Shown piece by piece: positions 35,436-44,297 of a DNA stretch of 64,000 nucleotides. Numbering within the stretch: position 1 is the first letter of the stretch; every line of letters starts with the position of its first letter. The translations under genes were made by a program, and so were the position numbers. The notes under the pieces are model-generated. The model was not told the origin of the DNA and made no database searches. It saw nothing but the letters and a program-made list of their open reading frames with translations. Source of the stretch: Pollutimonas subterranea (lineage in GTDB: Bacteria > Pseudomonadota > Gammaproteobacteria > Burkholderiales > Burkholderiaceae_B); assembly GCF_002849655.1 (NCBI RefSeq), contig NZ_PDNW01000004.1, positions 124,001 to 188,000 of the forward strand. Reading direction: 5' to 3'.

Positions 35436-37933
35436 GGGAACACCCGTGGAAGACCGTAGAGCGCGGCAATGACCACCACGGCCGCAATGGCTGTGTAGTC
35501 ACACCACAGGCGTAGCACTGCCGGCTCCAGCGACCGGACACGGGACACATATCCTGCCCGGCAACGCAAAGCAACATGCACGGCCAGAATCCCGGCTATC
35601 GCCATGTGCAGTCCCGCATAACAGAGCAATACGAATGTGGTCGCCACATAGGCGTGGCTGGTGGCGGGCGGAAGGCGCCCCACCACCATGCACACCGCCA
35701 GGATCGCAACGATGCTTGCAAGCGCGCCAGCAAGTAGCCAGAAGGAGCAGGCCTGTCGCCGGCCGCTCTGGTTGGCCGAGCATGCGGCGCGCACGGCGAT
35801 CGTTGCTGCCACGGGCAAGCAGGCCGCAAGCGCTCCCCACGCCGGGGGGATATCGATCCACGCCGGCGGAGGCCAATTCGGCGCCATCGTCCACAGAAAA
35901 AGATAACCGAACAATAAAGAGCCAAACAAGGCCGCATTGGCAGCCAGGCTACACGCCATACCCCACCACCCCGGCGCACCGGACGCGGCGAAATGCGCCG
36001 GCAGCATGATTTGCGCAACCGCCTCTATGGATGCGGGATCATCGCGGGCTCCGTTCTGCCATGCCCATCGAAGGAAAACCAACAACGCCGCGAGGGCGCC
36101 GACAATCGCTACCTCGTAAATCTTGAACAGAATACAGACGAAAAACACACCCGTGGCGATGGCCGCATAAAAAGGCAACCAGCTCGGCCCAGGCAATTGC
36201 ACGACACTGCGTGGATTGCCGGTCAGCACGTCCACACTGAGCGTCTGGCGCTGGCCAGGAGCCGGTATTGCAAGCCAATGCCGGCCCCCGGCCAGCTCCG
36301 CGCCCAGCGCCGGATTGTCCCAGAGCGGATCGCGTCCCTGCACGTCGGGCAGGGACGCAAAGTTGTAGGAGGGAGGCGGGGTGGGCGTGGCCCATTCCAG
36401 TGTTCCGGCATTCCATGGGTTGCGCGGCGCGGCGCGCCCGGCACGCGTGTGCAGGAACATATCCAGCAAGAACACCAGGAAGCCCATGGCCTGAATAAAC
36501 GCACCCAGCGAAGACAGCAAATTCAGCGTATCCCAGCCCGCATCCGACGGATAGGTATAGATTCTGCGCGGCATGCCCAGCAAGCCGGTCAGGTGCATGG
36601 GTAGAAACGTGAGGTTGAATCCGACAAAGATAAGCCAGAAAGCCGTGATTCCGGTCTTGCCCGCAGGCATCCTGCCTGTGATGTGCGGCATCCAGTAACA
36701 TGCCGCGGCCAAGAGCGGAAACACCATGCCGCCCGTCAACACATAATGCAAGTGCGCCACCACGAAATGGGTATCGTGTGCCTGCCAGTTGAACGGCACC
36801 AGCGCCAGCATCACACCGGTAAGTCCGCCGGTGACAAACACGACCAGGAAGCCCGCCAGGTACAGCATGGGCAGCCGGAACCGGGTCTGCCCCGACCAGA
36901 GCGTCGCAATCCAGGCAAAGAACTGGACGGCGGTTGGAACCGTGACCAGCATGCTGGCCGCCGAAAAAAACAGGACGGCGAGCTGCGGGATCCCCACCGT
37001 GAACATATGATGGACCCACAGTCCGAAACTGAGAAATCCGACCGCTGCCACGCTGGCTACCACCCATACATAGCCGGCCAGGGGACGCTGCGCGAACACG
37101 GGGATCATGGTTGACACCATGCCGGCGGCGGGCAGGAAAATAATATAGACCTCGGGATGGCCGAAAAGCCAGAACAAATGCTGCCACAAGAGCGGGTCAC
37201 CCCCACGCGTCACGTCAAAGAACGGCAGGCCGAAGGCGCGTTCGATTTCCAGCAGGATGCTGCCCAATATCAGCGGCGGAAATCCGACCAGTATCATTCC
37301 TGCGGTAACCAGGATATACCACGCGAAAATCGGCATGCGGTTCAGCCCCATGCCCGGCGCGCGCAGTTTCAGTATCGTGGCGATCAGCTCCACCGCGCCG
37401 CAGATGGCTGAAATCTCGGCGAACGTCACGCCGATCAGCCATATATCGCTATTGATGCCGGGCCGATAGGTAGGCCCCGACAGGGGCGTGTACATGAACC
37501 AACCGCTGTCGGGTGCCAGGCCCAGCGCCATGGCGGTCACCAGTATCAAGCCGCCCGCAAGATAGCACCACCACGCATAGGCGCCCAGCCTGGGATAGGC
37601 CAGGTCGCGCGCGCCCAGCATCTTGGGGAGCAGATAAAACGAGAAGCCCTCCAGCATCGGGATCGCAAAAAGAAACATCATCACCGTGCCGTGCATGGTG
37701 AAGACCTGGTTGTAGGCGTCGCTGTCCAGGAATGCGTTGCCGGATGTCGCCAGCTGGGCACGCAACAGCATGGCCAGGACTCCGCCAATCAGGAAGAAAA
37801 CCAGCGCCGCGACAATAAAGCGCAGCCCTACCGTTGTGTGGTTGACGGCTGATATACCGCGCCAGCCCTTTGGGGAGCGCCAGTCCTTATCCAATGCGTG
37901 GTGCAGGGCGATGGGCGAGAAATGCTGTTTCAT
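35432..37933 (-). CDS. Cytochrome c oxidase, fused subunits I and III
   Basis: The 833-residue membrane protein has a full subunit I over residues about 1-560 and a subunit III-like helical region after about 640. Subunit I shows the low-spin heme ligand in FTMHGTVMMF, the CuB and cross-linked HPEVY in LFGHPEVYIIFLPAAGM, the HHMFTVG pair and the heme ligands in THFVVAHLHYVLTGG. Fusions of this kind occur in caa3-type oxidases of some proteobacteria. The enzyme reduces O2 to water and pumps protons. ATG 37933 overlaps the subunit II stop by 4 bases and the next gene also overlaps, giving tight coupling in one operon. Confidence 0.93.
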   Translation of the reverse strand: MKQHFSPIALHHALDKDWRSPKGWRGISAVNHTTVGLRFIVAALVFFLIGGVLAMLLRAQLATSGNAFLDSDAYNQVFTMHGTVMMFLFAIPMLEGFSFYLLPKMLGARDLAYPRLGAYAWWCYLAGGLILVTAMALGLAPDSGWFMYTPLSGPTYRPGINSDIWLIGVTFAEISAICGAVELIATILKLRAPGMGLNRMPIFAWYILVTAGMILVGFPPLILGSILLEIERAFGLPFFDVTRGGDPLLWQHLFWLFGHPEVYIIFLPAAGMVSTMIPVFAQRPLAGYVWVVASVAAVGFLSFGLWVHHMFTVGIPQLAVLFFSAASMLVTVPTAVQFFAWIATLWSGQTRFRLPMLYLAGFLVVFVTGGLTGVMLALVPFNWQAHDTHFVVAHLHYVLTGGMVFPLLAAACYWMPHITGRMPAGKTGITAFWLIFVGFNLTFLPMHLTGLLGMPRRIYTYPSDAGWDTLNLLSSLGAFIQAMGFLVFLLDMFLHTRAGRAAPRNPWNAGTLEWATPTPPPSYNFASLPDVQGRDPLWDNPALGAELAGGRHWLAIPAPGQRQTLSVDVLTGNPRSVVQLPGPSWLPFYAAIATGVFFVCILFKIYEVAIVGALAALLVFLRWAWQNGARDDPASIEAVAQIMLPAHFAASGAPGWWGMACSLAANAALFGSLLFGYLFLWTMAPNWPPPAWIDIPPAWGALAACLPVAATIAVRAACSANQSGRRQACSFWLLAGALASIVAILAVCMVVGRLPPATSHAYVATTFVLLCYAGLHMAIAGILAVHVALRCRAGYVSRVRSLEPAVLRLWCDYTAIAAVVVIAALYGLPRVFP

Positions 37934-38622
37934 GGCACCGCCCTCACCGTCGATAAGCCTGCAAGCGCCTGCGCCAAGCCCGCTTCGTCGTGCGCCCGCA
38001 CATTCAGCGGCATGTGAGCATGCCCTATTCCGCAGAATTCCGCGCATACCCCATCGTAGGTTCCCGGCTCGCTCGCCATCAAGCGTATGGTGTTGCTGCG
38101 CCCCGGAATGGCATCGATTTTCCCGCCCAGCCGCGGAACCCAGAAACTGTGGATCACATCGGAAGAAGTAACGGTGACATACACCGGACGCCCCGCCGGC
38201 ACATGGATCTGGTTGACGGCATACAGCGGCCCATTGTCGGCTTCCGGATAAATGATCTCCCACCACCACTGATGGGCCCGGACCTCCACACGAAACACAT
38301 TACTTTCGCCGCGGCGAGGCGCCTGTTCGTCGCCGGCGTTCCATCCGTACCCAAGCAAGGCGATCAACACCACGCCGGGAAATACCAGCCCACCGCCTAT
38401 CAGCAACAGCATCGTCGGCGTACCGCGGCGCTTGCCCGGCGACCGGCATGCCGCATAGACGGTCAGCGCAACCATGAACACCAGGATGGCGGCAGCACCC
38501 CAGGCCATCACGTTCCATACCTGCGCAATATCGCGGGCCGCGGGACCGGCCGCATCCAGGGCGGACAGACGCCCTTGCGAACACCCCGCCAACAAAGGAA
38601 CGAGCAGCAACGCCGCAGGCAG
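37930..38622 (-). CDS. Cytochrome c oxidase subunit II (start unclear)
   Basis: The frame encodes a lipoprotein signal (RRRLPAALLLVPLLAGCSQ), two transmembrane helices and a periplasmic cupredoxin domain with the CuA motif CAEFCGIGHAHM and an upstream histidine in DVIHSFWVPRLGG. This is subunit II without a fused cytochrome c domain, about 230 residues. No ATG, GTG or TTG is in frame at the right place: codon 38622 given here is CTG, TTG 38610 would leave too short a signal, and ATG 38745 overlaps the divergent gene by 68 bases. An ATG at 38635 would give MRRRLPAALLL if one C were absent after it. Either a one-base insertion or an unusual start is present. Confidence 0.85.
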   Translation of the reverse strand: MPAALLLVPLLAGCSQGRLSALDAAGPAARDIAQVWNVMAWGAAAILVFMVALTVYAACRSPGKRRGTPTMLLLIGGGLVFPGVVLIALLGYGWNAGDEQAPRRGESNVFRVEVRAHQWWWEIIYPEADNGPLYAVNQIHVPAGRPVYVTVTSSDVIHSFWVPRLGGKIDAIPGRSNTIRLMASEPGTYDGVCAEFCGIGHAHMPLNVRAHDEAGLAQALAGLSTVRAVP

Positions 38623-38677
38623 CCGCCGGCGGCATGGATTTTGCTGATGCCCGGCAGCTGTCCCACACGGAGATTCG

Positions 38678-39151
38678 ATGGAAAAACTGGCCCAGCCCTT
38701 ACCCGACGGAACCCATACCGTCGTCGCTCTGTCGAGCCACCCCATGCACCCCATGCTGGTGACGTTTCCCATTGCACTGTTGATCTGTGCGCTGGGCAGC
38801 GATGCCGCCTTTGTCCTGCTGGGTGACAGTTTCTGGGCGCGCGTGTCGCTGTGGCTGCTTGGTGTGGGCACCTTGATGGGCATACTCGCCGGGGTGGCAG
38901 GTACGATCGAATTGCTGTCCGTGGCCGGAATACGCCAGCGCGCCGCCGCATGGAACCACTTTGTCATGGCGGTCATGCTCCTGGCCGTGGGCTTTATTAA
39001 TTGGCTCAGCCGGCTGGCTGACGCAGAGGCAGCAATTTTTCCCATAGGCATCTATCTGTCCTTTCTTGGAGCCTTGCTCGTTGCCTTGGCCGGATGGCTG
39101 GGCGGCAAGCTCGTGTTCGAAGATCGCGTCGCCACCCAGCCCCAAGAATAA
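38678..39151 (+). CDS. DUF2231 domain-containing membrane protein
   Basis: The 157-residue protein starts with SSHPMHPMLVTFPIALLICALGSDA, the typical DUF2231 opening with paired HP motifs, and has four transmembrane segments. The family often accompanies heme-copper oxidase or cytochrome genes; its molecular role is not known. It is divergent from subunit II and its ATG is 55 bases from the CTG used for that gene, so the two starts share a very tight spacer. GGAG precedes the ATG. Confidence 0.88.
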   Translation: MEKLAQPLPDGTHTVVALSSHPMHPMLVTFPIALLICALGSDAAFVLLGDSFWARVSLWLLGVGTLMGILAGVAGTIELLSVAGIRQRAAAWNHFVMAVMLLAVGFINWLSRLADAEAAIFPIGIYLSFLGALLVALAGWLGGKLVFEDRVATQPQE

Positions 39152-39182
39152 GCGAAAGCAACATCGGCGAGGCGCGACACCA

Positions 39183-39626
39183 TCATGGGGCGCTCCACGT
39201 ATCAAGAAACAGCACCGGCTTGGCCAACACCAGCCATAGAACAAGGCTGATCATCAGTACCGGCGGGATGACGAGCCAGGGTTCCACCCGATAGCGACGC
39301 CGCTGCTGCGACTCATGCCCGAGGCGCGCCAACATGTGTCCGCAATACGCATGAAATATCGCCATGAAGGCGACCACGGTAAGCTTGGCGGCCAGCCAGC
39401 CGCCTGAAGCATCCAGTGTATAAACCAGCGCGGAGCCCGAAATAATGGCAATCACCGCCGCGGGCGAGGCAATCCCCACGAACGCTACACGGCTCATCAC
39501 GCGTATGCGATGAAACTCTGTATGCTGACGAAGATGAGTCTGGACGCTGTACAAGCCGGGCAGGTAGAGCAGCCCCGCACACCAGACGACCAGGGCGGCG
39601 ATATGCAGGCCCATGAGCCACGCCAT
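39183..39626 (-). CDS. CopD-like four-helix membrane protein
   Basis: The 147-residue protein has four transmembrane segments, beginning MAWLMGLHIAALVVWCAGLLYLPG, with conserved histidines at LHIAAL and HAYCGHMLARLGHE. These features fit the CopD/protoporphyrinogen oxidase HemJ-like superfamily of small membrane proteins with heme- or metal-binding histidines. It converges with the DUF2231 gene and flanks the oxidase operon, which suggests a role in oxidase biogenesis or copper handling. The exact subfamily is not certain. Confidence 0.75.
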   Translation of the reverse strand: MAWLMGLHIAALVVWCAGLLYLPGLYSVQTHLRQHTEFHRIRVMSRVAFVGIASPAAVIAIISGSALVYTLDASGGWLAAKLTVVAFMAIFHAYCGHMLARLGHESQQRRRYRVEPWLVIPPVLMISLVLWLVLAKPVLFLDTWSAP

Positions 39627-39804
39627 GTTAGATGAACTCGCAATGTGTGGAGATTGTGGCGATCGACATGGCATGCTTCCGTTTTTTAGGGAGGTATTCG
39701 GTGTTGAACGGGAAACCTCAGCAAGCCCTGTGCCTGCTACAGCCCACCTGCTGGGTATCCAATATGCTGCATGAAATCTCCGCCCACTTACTTTGGAGAG
39801 CGAC

Positions 39805-40371
39805 ATGCCTTCGACATCCCAATCACCATCCATTGCCGACTGGCCTGAAAATGCACGCGAAGCTGCGCAACTGGTCATCGACCAATATGGCGAACCCGAC
39901 GATGTGACCGAGCATCTGGTGACCTGGCACAAAGCCGGTCCATGGAAGCGCATCGTGGCGTCCAGGACAGTTCATACCCACAATTTTCCGGCGCCGCACA
40001 TGGATTCGGTTGAATCCGTCATCGACTATCAGGTTCCGGTCGACAAGGTGACCTTGCTGGCCGGATTCGATGGAAGCGTCGTGGTAAACCGCACGACCGG
40101 CGAGGTATCGGCACGCTGCCATGATGAACAGGCAAATTTCCTGGCCCTGAACCTGATGCACGACATAGCCACCGATGCAAAAAGCGTGCACGAGGCACGT
40201 GAATACTACGCAAAGGAGTTTGCCGACTACCGCCGCAAAAAACCCACCCCTTATATGGAAAAGCTGCATTTTGCACCCGCCAGCGGCAATACCGCCGATC
40301 CTGATGTGCGTGTCCTGTCAGATGAAGACCTTGAGCGCGCCGTACAGGAAGGCAAAGATAAGGGCCAGTAA
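39805..40371 (+). CDS. Hypothetical soluble protein
   Basis: The 188-residue protein is hydrophilic with no signal peptide. It contains WPENAREAAQLVIDQYGEPDDVTEHLVTWHKAGPWKRIVASRTVHTHNFPAPH and then a VESVIDYQVP strand, followed by an acidic C-terminus. I do not recognise the family. ATG 39805 has TTGGAG 7-12 bases upstream; a TTG 12 bases earlier lies inside that site. It is flanked by the oxidase cluster and a Bug operon. Coding composition matches the neighbours and it is probably real. Confidence 0.75.
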   Translation: MPSTSQSPSIADWPENAREAAQLVIDQYGEPDDVTEHLVTWHKAGPWKRIVASRTVHTHNFPAPHMDSVESVIDYQVPVDKVTLLAGFDGSVVVNRTTGEVSARCHDEQANFLALNLMHDIATDAKSVHEAREYYAKEFADYRRKKPTPYMEKLHFAPASGNTADPDVRVLSDEDLERAVQEGKDKGQ

Positions 40372-40500
40372 CACAGGCTCGCGGCATGCAACGTATTTTT
40401 TGGATTGATTAAAAAAAGATTTTGCCCTCGGGCGCTGTAAGGCTGCGAACATGGACAGCAGATTTCTGGAAACATCACAAGACTCATTAAAGGGACATCC

Positions 40501-41493
40501 ATGTTTCAACAATCCAAATCCATGCTCGGCATCTCGCTGACCGCATTGCTGCTCGCTACGCCCCTGGGCGCTACAGCCCAAAGCGCCGATAGCTACCCCG
40601 ATCAACCCATACGCCTGATCATCCCCTATCCTCCCGGCGGCGCCACCGATGTCATCGGCCGTATCGTGGGCAAGAATCTCAGCGACGAAATCGGCAAGCA
40701 GGTTGTCATCGAGAATCGTGGCGGGGCTGGGGGCAACATCGGCGCGGCCGAGGTCGCGCGCGCCAAGCCGGACGGATACACGCTGCTTATGGGCGCACTG
40801 ACCTCGCACTCGGTCATGGCCACGCTGGAAAAGGGCAAGCTTCAATACGACTTGCAGAAAGACCTCACGCCTGCGGGCGTAGTAGGCTTCGTGCCCCTGG
40901 TGGCTGTGGTCAACCCGTCGGTGCCCGTCAAGTCATTGAACGACCTTGTCGACTATGCCAAGAAAAATCCTGGCAAGCTGAATTTCGCATCGTCGGGTGC
41001 CGGCGCGCCGCAACGCATGGCCATGGAGCTCTTCAAGCAAATCGCTGGCGTCGATATCGTGCACGTCGCCTATCGCGGCAGCGGCCCGGCCATGACGGAC
41101 TTGGTCGGTGGACAGGTGGAGGTCATGACCGAAACAATGCCGGCGGCCATTTCGTTCATCAAATCCGGCCAGTTGCGTCCTTTGGCCGTGCTGACGCCCG
41201 AGCGCGTGTCCATGTTGCCCGACGTGCCTACGGCTAAGGAACAAGGCCTAACTGGCTTCAATGTCAGCTCCCTGTTTGGCGTCATGGCGCCGGCCGGCAC
41301 GCCCGCTCCTATCCTGGAAAGAATCAACAAGGCACTGTTGGCGGGACTTACAAAGAAAGAAGTCAAAGAGCAGTTATTGCAGCAAGGCGTCTATGCCGAC
41401 CCCCTGTCAATCGAGGCCTCAAAAACGCGCCTTACCGCCGAGGTCGAACAATGGGCTAAAGTTATCCGCGACGGCAATATAACTGTCAATTAA
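40501..41493 (+). CDS. Bug/TctC family periplasmic solute-binding protein
   Basis: The 330-residue protein has a signal peptide (LLLATPLGATAQSADSYPDQP) and Bug motifs IRLIIPYPPGGATDVIGRIVG, IENRGGAGGNIGA, AKPDGYTLLMG and VAYRGSGPAMTDLVGGQ. It is 20 bases upstream of an IlvD/Edd-type dehydratase on the same strand, so the pair likely forms an operon in which the receptor delivers a hydroxy or sugar acid to the dehydratase. Upstream 130 bases hold no gene. No permease subunits are present. Confidence 0.93.
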   Translation: MFQQSKSMLGISLTALLLATPLGATAQSADSYPDQPIRLIIPYPPGGATDVIGRIVGKNLSDEIGKQVVIENRGGAGGNIGAAEVARAKPDGYTLLMGALTSHSVMATLEKGKLQYDLQKDLTPAGVVGFVPLVAVVNPSVPVKSLNDLVDYAKKNPGKLNFASSGAGAPQRMAMELFKQIAGVDIVHVAYRGSGPAMTDLVGGQVEVMTETMPAAISFIKSGQLRPLAVLTPERVSMLPDVPTAKEQGLTGFNVSSLFGVMAPAGTPAPILERINKALLAGLTKKEVKEQLLQQGVYADPLSIEASKTRLTAEVEQWAKVIRDGNITVN

Positions 41494-41513
41494 CGAGAAA
41501 GAAGCATTCATTC

Positions 41514-43259
41514 ATGACCAAGAAAACTCCCGCAACTCCCGACATCGAAGCCACCGGCCTGCGCAAGGGCTTGACCAGCTATGGTGACAACGGCTTTTCG
41601 CTGTTTCTCAGGAAGGCCTTTATCAAGGGGGCGGGCTATTCCGATGAAGCCCTGAATCGGCCGGTGATCGGAATCGCCAACACGGGAAGTGCCTACAACC
41701 CCTGTCACGGGAACGTGACACAACTGATCGAGGCGCTCAAGCGGGGCATTATGCTGGCAGGCGGGCTGCCCATGGACTTTCCCACGATATCCATCCACGA
41801 AAGCTTTGCCTTTCCCACCAGCATGTATCTGCGCAACCTCATGTCGATGGATACCGAGGAAATGATCCGGGCGCAGCCCATGGATGCCGTGGTCCTGATA
41901 GGCGGTTGCGACAAGACCGTGCCGGCGCAGCTGATGGGCGCCGCGTCGGCCGGCATTCCCGCCATCCAGCTTATTACCGGGTCCATGCTGACGGGTTCGC
42001 ACCGCTCCGAGCGCGTCGGCGCTTGCACCGACTGCCGCCGTTACTGGGGAAAATATCGGGCCGAAGAGATCGATGACCAGGAAATCGCCGATGTGAACAA
42101 CCAACTGGTGGCCAGCGTAGGCACCTGTTCGGTGATGGGCACCGCCAGCACCATGGCTTGCATTGCCGAGGCCTTGGGCATGACCGTGCCGGGCGGAGCC
42201 AGCCCGCCCGCCGTTACGGCCGACCGCATGCGGATTGCGGAAATGACGGGGGCCCAGGCCGTGGAGATGGCACGCAGCGGCCTGACCATCGACAAGATAC
42301 TGACTGCCGACGCCTTCGAGAATGCGATGCGCGTTCTGCTGGCCATAGGCGGCTCCACCAACGGCATCGTCCACCTTGCCGCCATTGCGGGGCGCCTGGG
42401 CCTGGATATCGACCTTAAGGTCCTGGATCGCATGGGCAAGGACACACCGGTATTGCTGGATTTGAAGCCTTCAGGCCAGCACTATATGGAAGATTTCCAT
42501 AAGGCCGGCGGCATGGCCACGCTGCTGCGCCAGCTCAAGCCTCGACTGAAGCTGGACGCCCTTACCGTGACCGGTCGCACGCTGGGCGAAGAGATAGAAC
42601 GGGCAGGCCCCGGCTTTCACCAAGATGTCGTCAAGACCATGGACAACCCCATTTATCCCCAGGGCGGCATCGCCGTGCTGGAAGGCAATCTGTCGCCGGG
42701 CGGAGCCATTATCAAACAATCGTCAGCCGATCCCGGCCTGATGGAGCACGAAGGCCGGGCCGTCGTCTTCGAGAATGCCGCGGACCTTGCCAATAGAATC
42801 GACTCCGACGACCTCGACGTCACCGCCGACGATGTGCTGGTTCTCAAGAATATCGGCCCCAAAGGCGCCCCCGGCATGCCGGAAGCTGGCTACATTCCCA
42901 TTCCAAAGAAACTGGCGATCAAGGGCGTGAAAGACATCGTCCGCATCTCCGATGGCCGCATGAGCGGTACGGCTTTCGGCACTATTGTCCTGCATGTGAC
43001 GCCGGAGTCGGCAATAGGCGGCCCGCTGGCTTACGTACAGAATGGCGACCGCATCCGACTTAGTGTCAGCAAGCGCGAGATTTCGCTGCTGGTCTCCGAC
43101 GAAGAGATGCAGCGCCGCAAAGAAGCCGCCCCCATGACCCCACCCACCGCCGACCGGGGCTACAAGAAGCTGTTTCTCGATACGGTAACCCAGGCCGACC
43201 AGGGCGTTGACTTCGACTTCCTGCGTGGCGTGCGACCCGGCGTGCCGCCTTCGGCTTAA
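41514..43259 (+). CDS. IlvD/Edd family dehydratase (hydroxy- or sugar-acid type)
   Basis: The 581-residue protein has the family motifs GSAYNPCHGN near residue 53, GGCDKTVPAQLMGA near residue 128, GACTDCRRYWGKY near residue 170 and GTCSVMGTASTMACIAEALGM near residue 203, with cysteines suited to an iron-sulfur cluster. DHAD and sugar-acid dehydratases (arabonate, xylonate, gluconate) share this frame. Its position after a Bug gene rather than among ilv genes argues for catabolism of an imported hydroxy acid rather than branched-chain synthesis. The product would be a 2-keto acid. The exact substrate is not assignable. Confidence 0.9.
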   Translation: MTKKTPATPDIEATGLRKGLTSYGDNGFSLFLRKAFIKGAGYSDEALNRPVIGIANTGSAYNPCHGNVTQLIEALKRGIMLAGGLPMDFPTISIHESFAFPTSMYLRNLMSMDTEEMIRAQPMDAVVLIGGCDKTVPAQLMGAASAGIPAIQLITGSMLTGSHRSERVGACTDCRRYWGKYRAEEIDDQEIADVNNQLVASVGTCSVMGTASTMACIAEALGMTVPGGASPPAVTADRMRIAEMTGAQAVEMARSGLTIDKILTADAFENAMRVLLAIGGSTNGIVHLAAIAGRLGLDIDLKVLDRMGKDTPVLLDLKPSGQHYMEDFHKAGGMATLLRQLKPRLKLDALTVTGRTLGEEIERAGPGFHQDVVKTMDNPIYPQGGIAVLEGNLSPGGAIIKQSSADPGLMEHEGRAVVFENAADLANRIDSDDLDVTADDVLVLKNIGPKGAPGMPEAGYIPIPKKLAIKGVKDIVRISDGRMSGTAFGTIVLHVTPESAIGGPLAYVQNGDRIRLSVSKREISLLVSDEEMQRRKEAAPMTPPTADRGYKKLFLDTVTQADQGVDFDFLRGVRPGVPPSA

Positions 43260-43267
43260 AACGGTAG

Positions 43268-43300
43268 CGCGCGCATGCCGGCGTAAGCCCTATGCGCGCG
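43268..43300. terminator. Hairpin between convergent genes
   Basis: CGCGCGCAT (43268-43276) and ATGCGCGCG (43292-43300) form a perfect 9-bp stem with a 15-base loop between the convergent dehydratase and LysR genes. It has no T-tract on either side, so it may act with help from Rho or as an RNA 3' end stabiliser. Confidence 0.45.
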
Positions 43301-44165
43301 TTCCAAACAAAGCCTTGGCCTCGTCATAGACCGAGGCGGCCATTTTTGCATGATGGCCCTGCGCGTTCCAGACCAGGCCGTTTCGGCGGACCGGCGCACG
43401 ACCCGGCAGTGCAACACGCACGATGTCCAGCGACTCCCACATGTATGACCAATCGGGTATCAGCGATACACCCAAGCCTTCGTGCACCAGTGAGGCAATG
43501 GCCAGCAGGCTGTCGATTTCCAAGCGCTGCCTGGTGCGAATTTGATGGTCGCGCAGATACCGGTCAGCCAGCTGACCGCCATACACGCTGCGATCGTACC
43601 TAAGAAAGGGCTGGGTCTCGAGCAATTGATGGGCATCCTGTCCCTTCAGGCTGACAGGCGCCACAACCACCAGGGGCTCTTCCATGAATGACTGCCATAC
43701 GCAATTCTTGGGGACCGCAAACTGTGGTTCCACGACAATAGCGGCATCCAGCTCGCCGTTTGCCACTTTCGCACACAGATCAATGGAAGCACCCGGCGTG
43801 ATGAAAATGGAGGCGTTCGGATAGATGCCATACAGTCGCTTCAGTATGGGGGGCAAGACATTGATCAAGGCCGACACAAAGCAGCCCATGCGCAGCTCGC
43901 CGGCTTGCCCGCCATCGACCGCCATGGCGCGAAGGTCGCGAATGTTGCGTATGACGGCCCGGGTTTCTTCCAGGATGCGGATACCGCTTTCCGTCGGCTT
44001 CACCGATCTGCCGGAGCGCTTTACCAGCGCGACGCCAAGGTCTTCTTCCAGCGCCTTGATGCGCGCGGCGATGGCCGCGGAAGTCAGGTCGAGCCGGCGT
44101 GCGGCTTCGGCAAAGGAGCCGGCCTCGACGACGGCAACAAAGCTCTGCATGTATTTCGTGTCCAT
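43290..44165 (-). CDS. LysR family transcriptional regulator
   Basis: The 291-residue protein begins MDTKYMQSFVAVVEAGSF and continues with AEAARRLDLTSAAIAARIKALEEDLG (HTH), KRSGRSVKPTESG and an effector domain with RYDRSVYGGQLADRYLRDH and GLGVSLIPDW. ATG 44165 is used; an upstream TTG/GTG extension is unlikely. It is divergent from the DapA-like and dehydrogenase genes with a 132-base spacer and convergent with the dehydratase. It is clearly paralogous to the LysR gene at 46141-47052, sharing the same N-terminal and effector-domain motifs. Confidence 0.9.
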   Translation of the reverse strand: MDTKYMQSFVAVVEAGSFAEAARRLDLTSAAIAARIKALEEDLGVALVKRSGRSVKPTESGIRILEETRAVIRNIRDLRAMAVDGGQAGELRMGCFVSALINVLPPILKRLYGIYPNASIFITPGASIDLCAKVANGELDAAIVVEPQFAVPKNCVWQSFMEEPLVVVAPVSLKGQDAHQLLETQPFLRYDRSVYGGQLADRYLRDHQIRTRQRLEIDSLLAIASLVHEGLGVSLIPDWSYMWESLDIVRVALPGRAPVRRNGLVWNAQGHHAKMAASVYDEAKALFGTRA

Positions 44166-44297
44166 AATGCTCGACCGGTGCAGGTTAAAGGCAAATAATT
44201 CTATTTTGTGAAACAAGCGAAAGCCACTTTAACTTATACCCTTCCCGGGCAATACTTTTGCAGTTCACTAAACCAAGAATTTGTTAGCGGAGACCTT

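Noticed and set aside
37930-39051. 373-codon form of oxidase subunit II
   Set aside because: Its first 140 residues are antisense to the DUF2231 gene and unlike any subunit II; the real gene begins near the lipoprotein signal.
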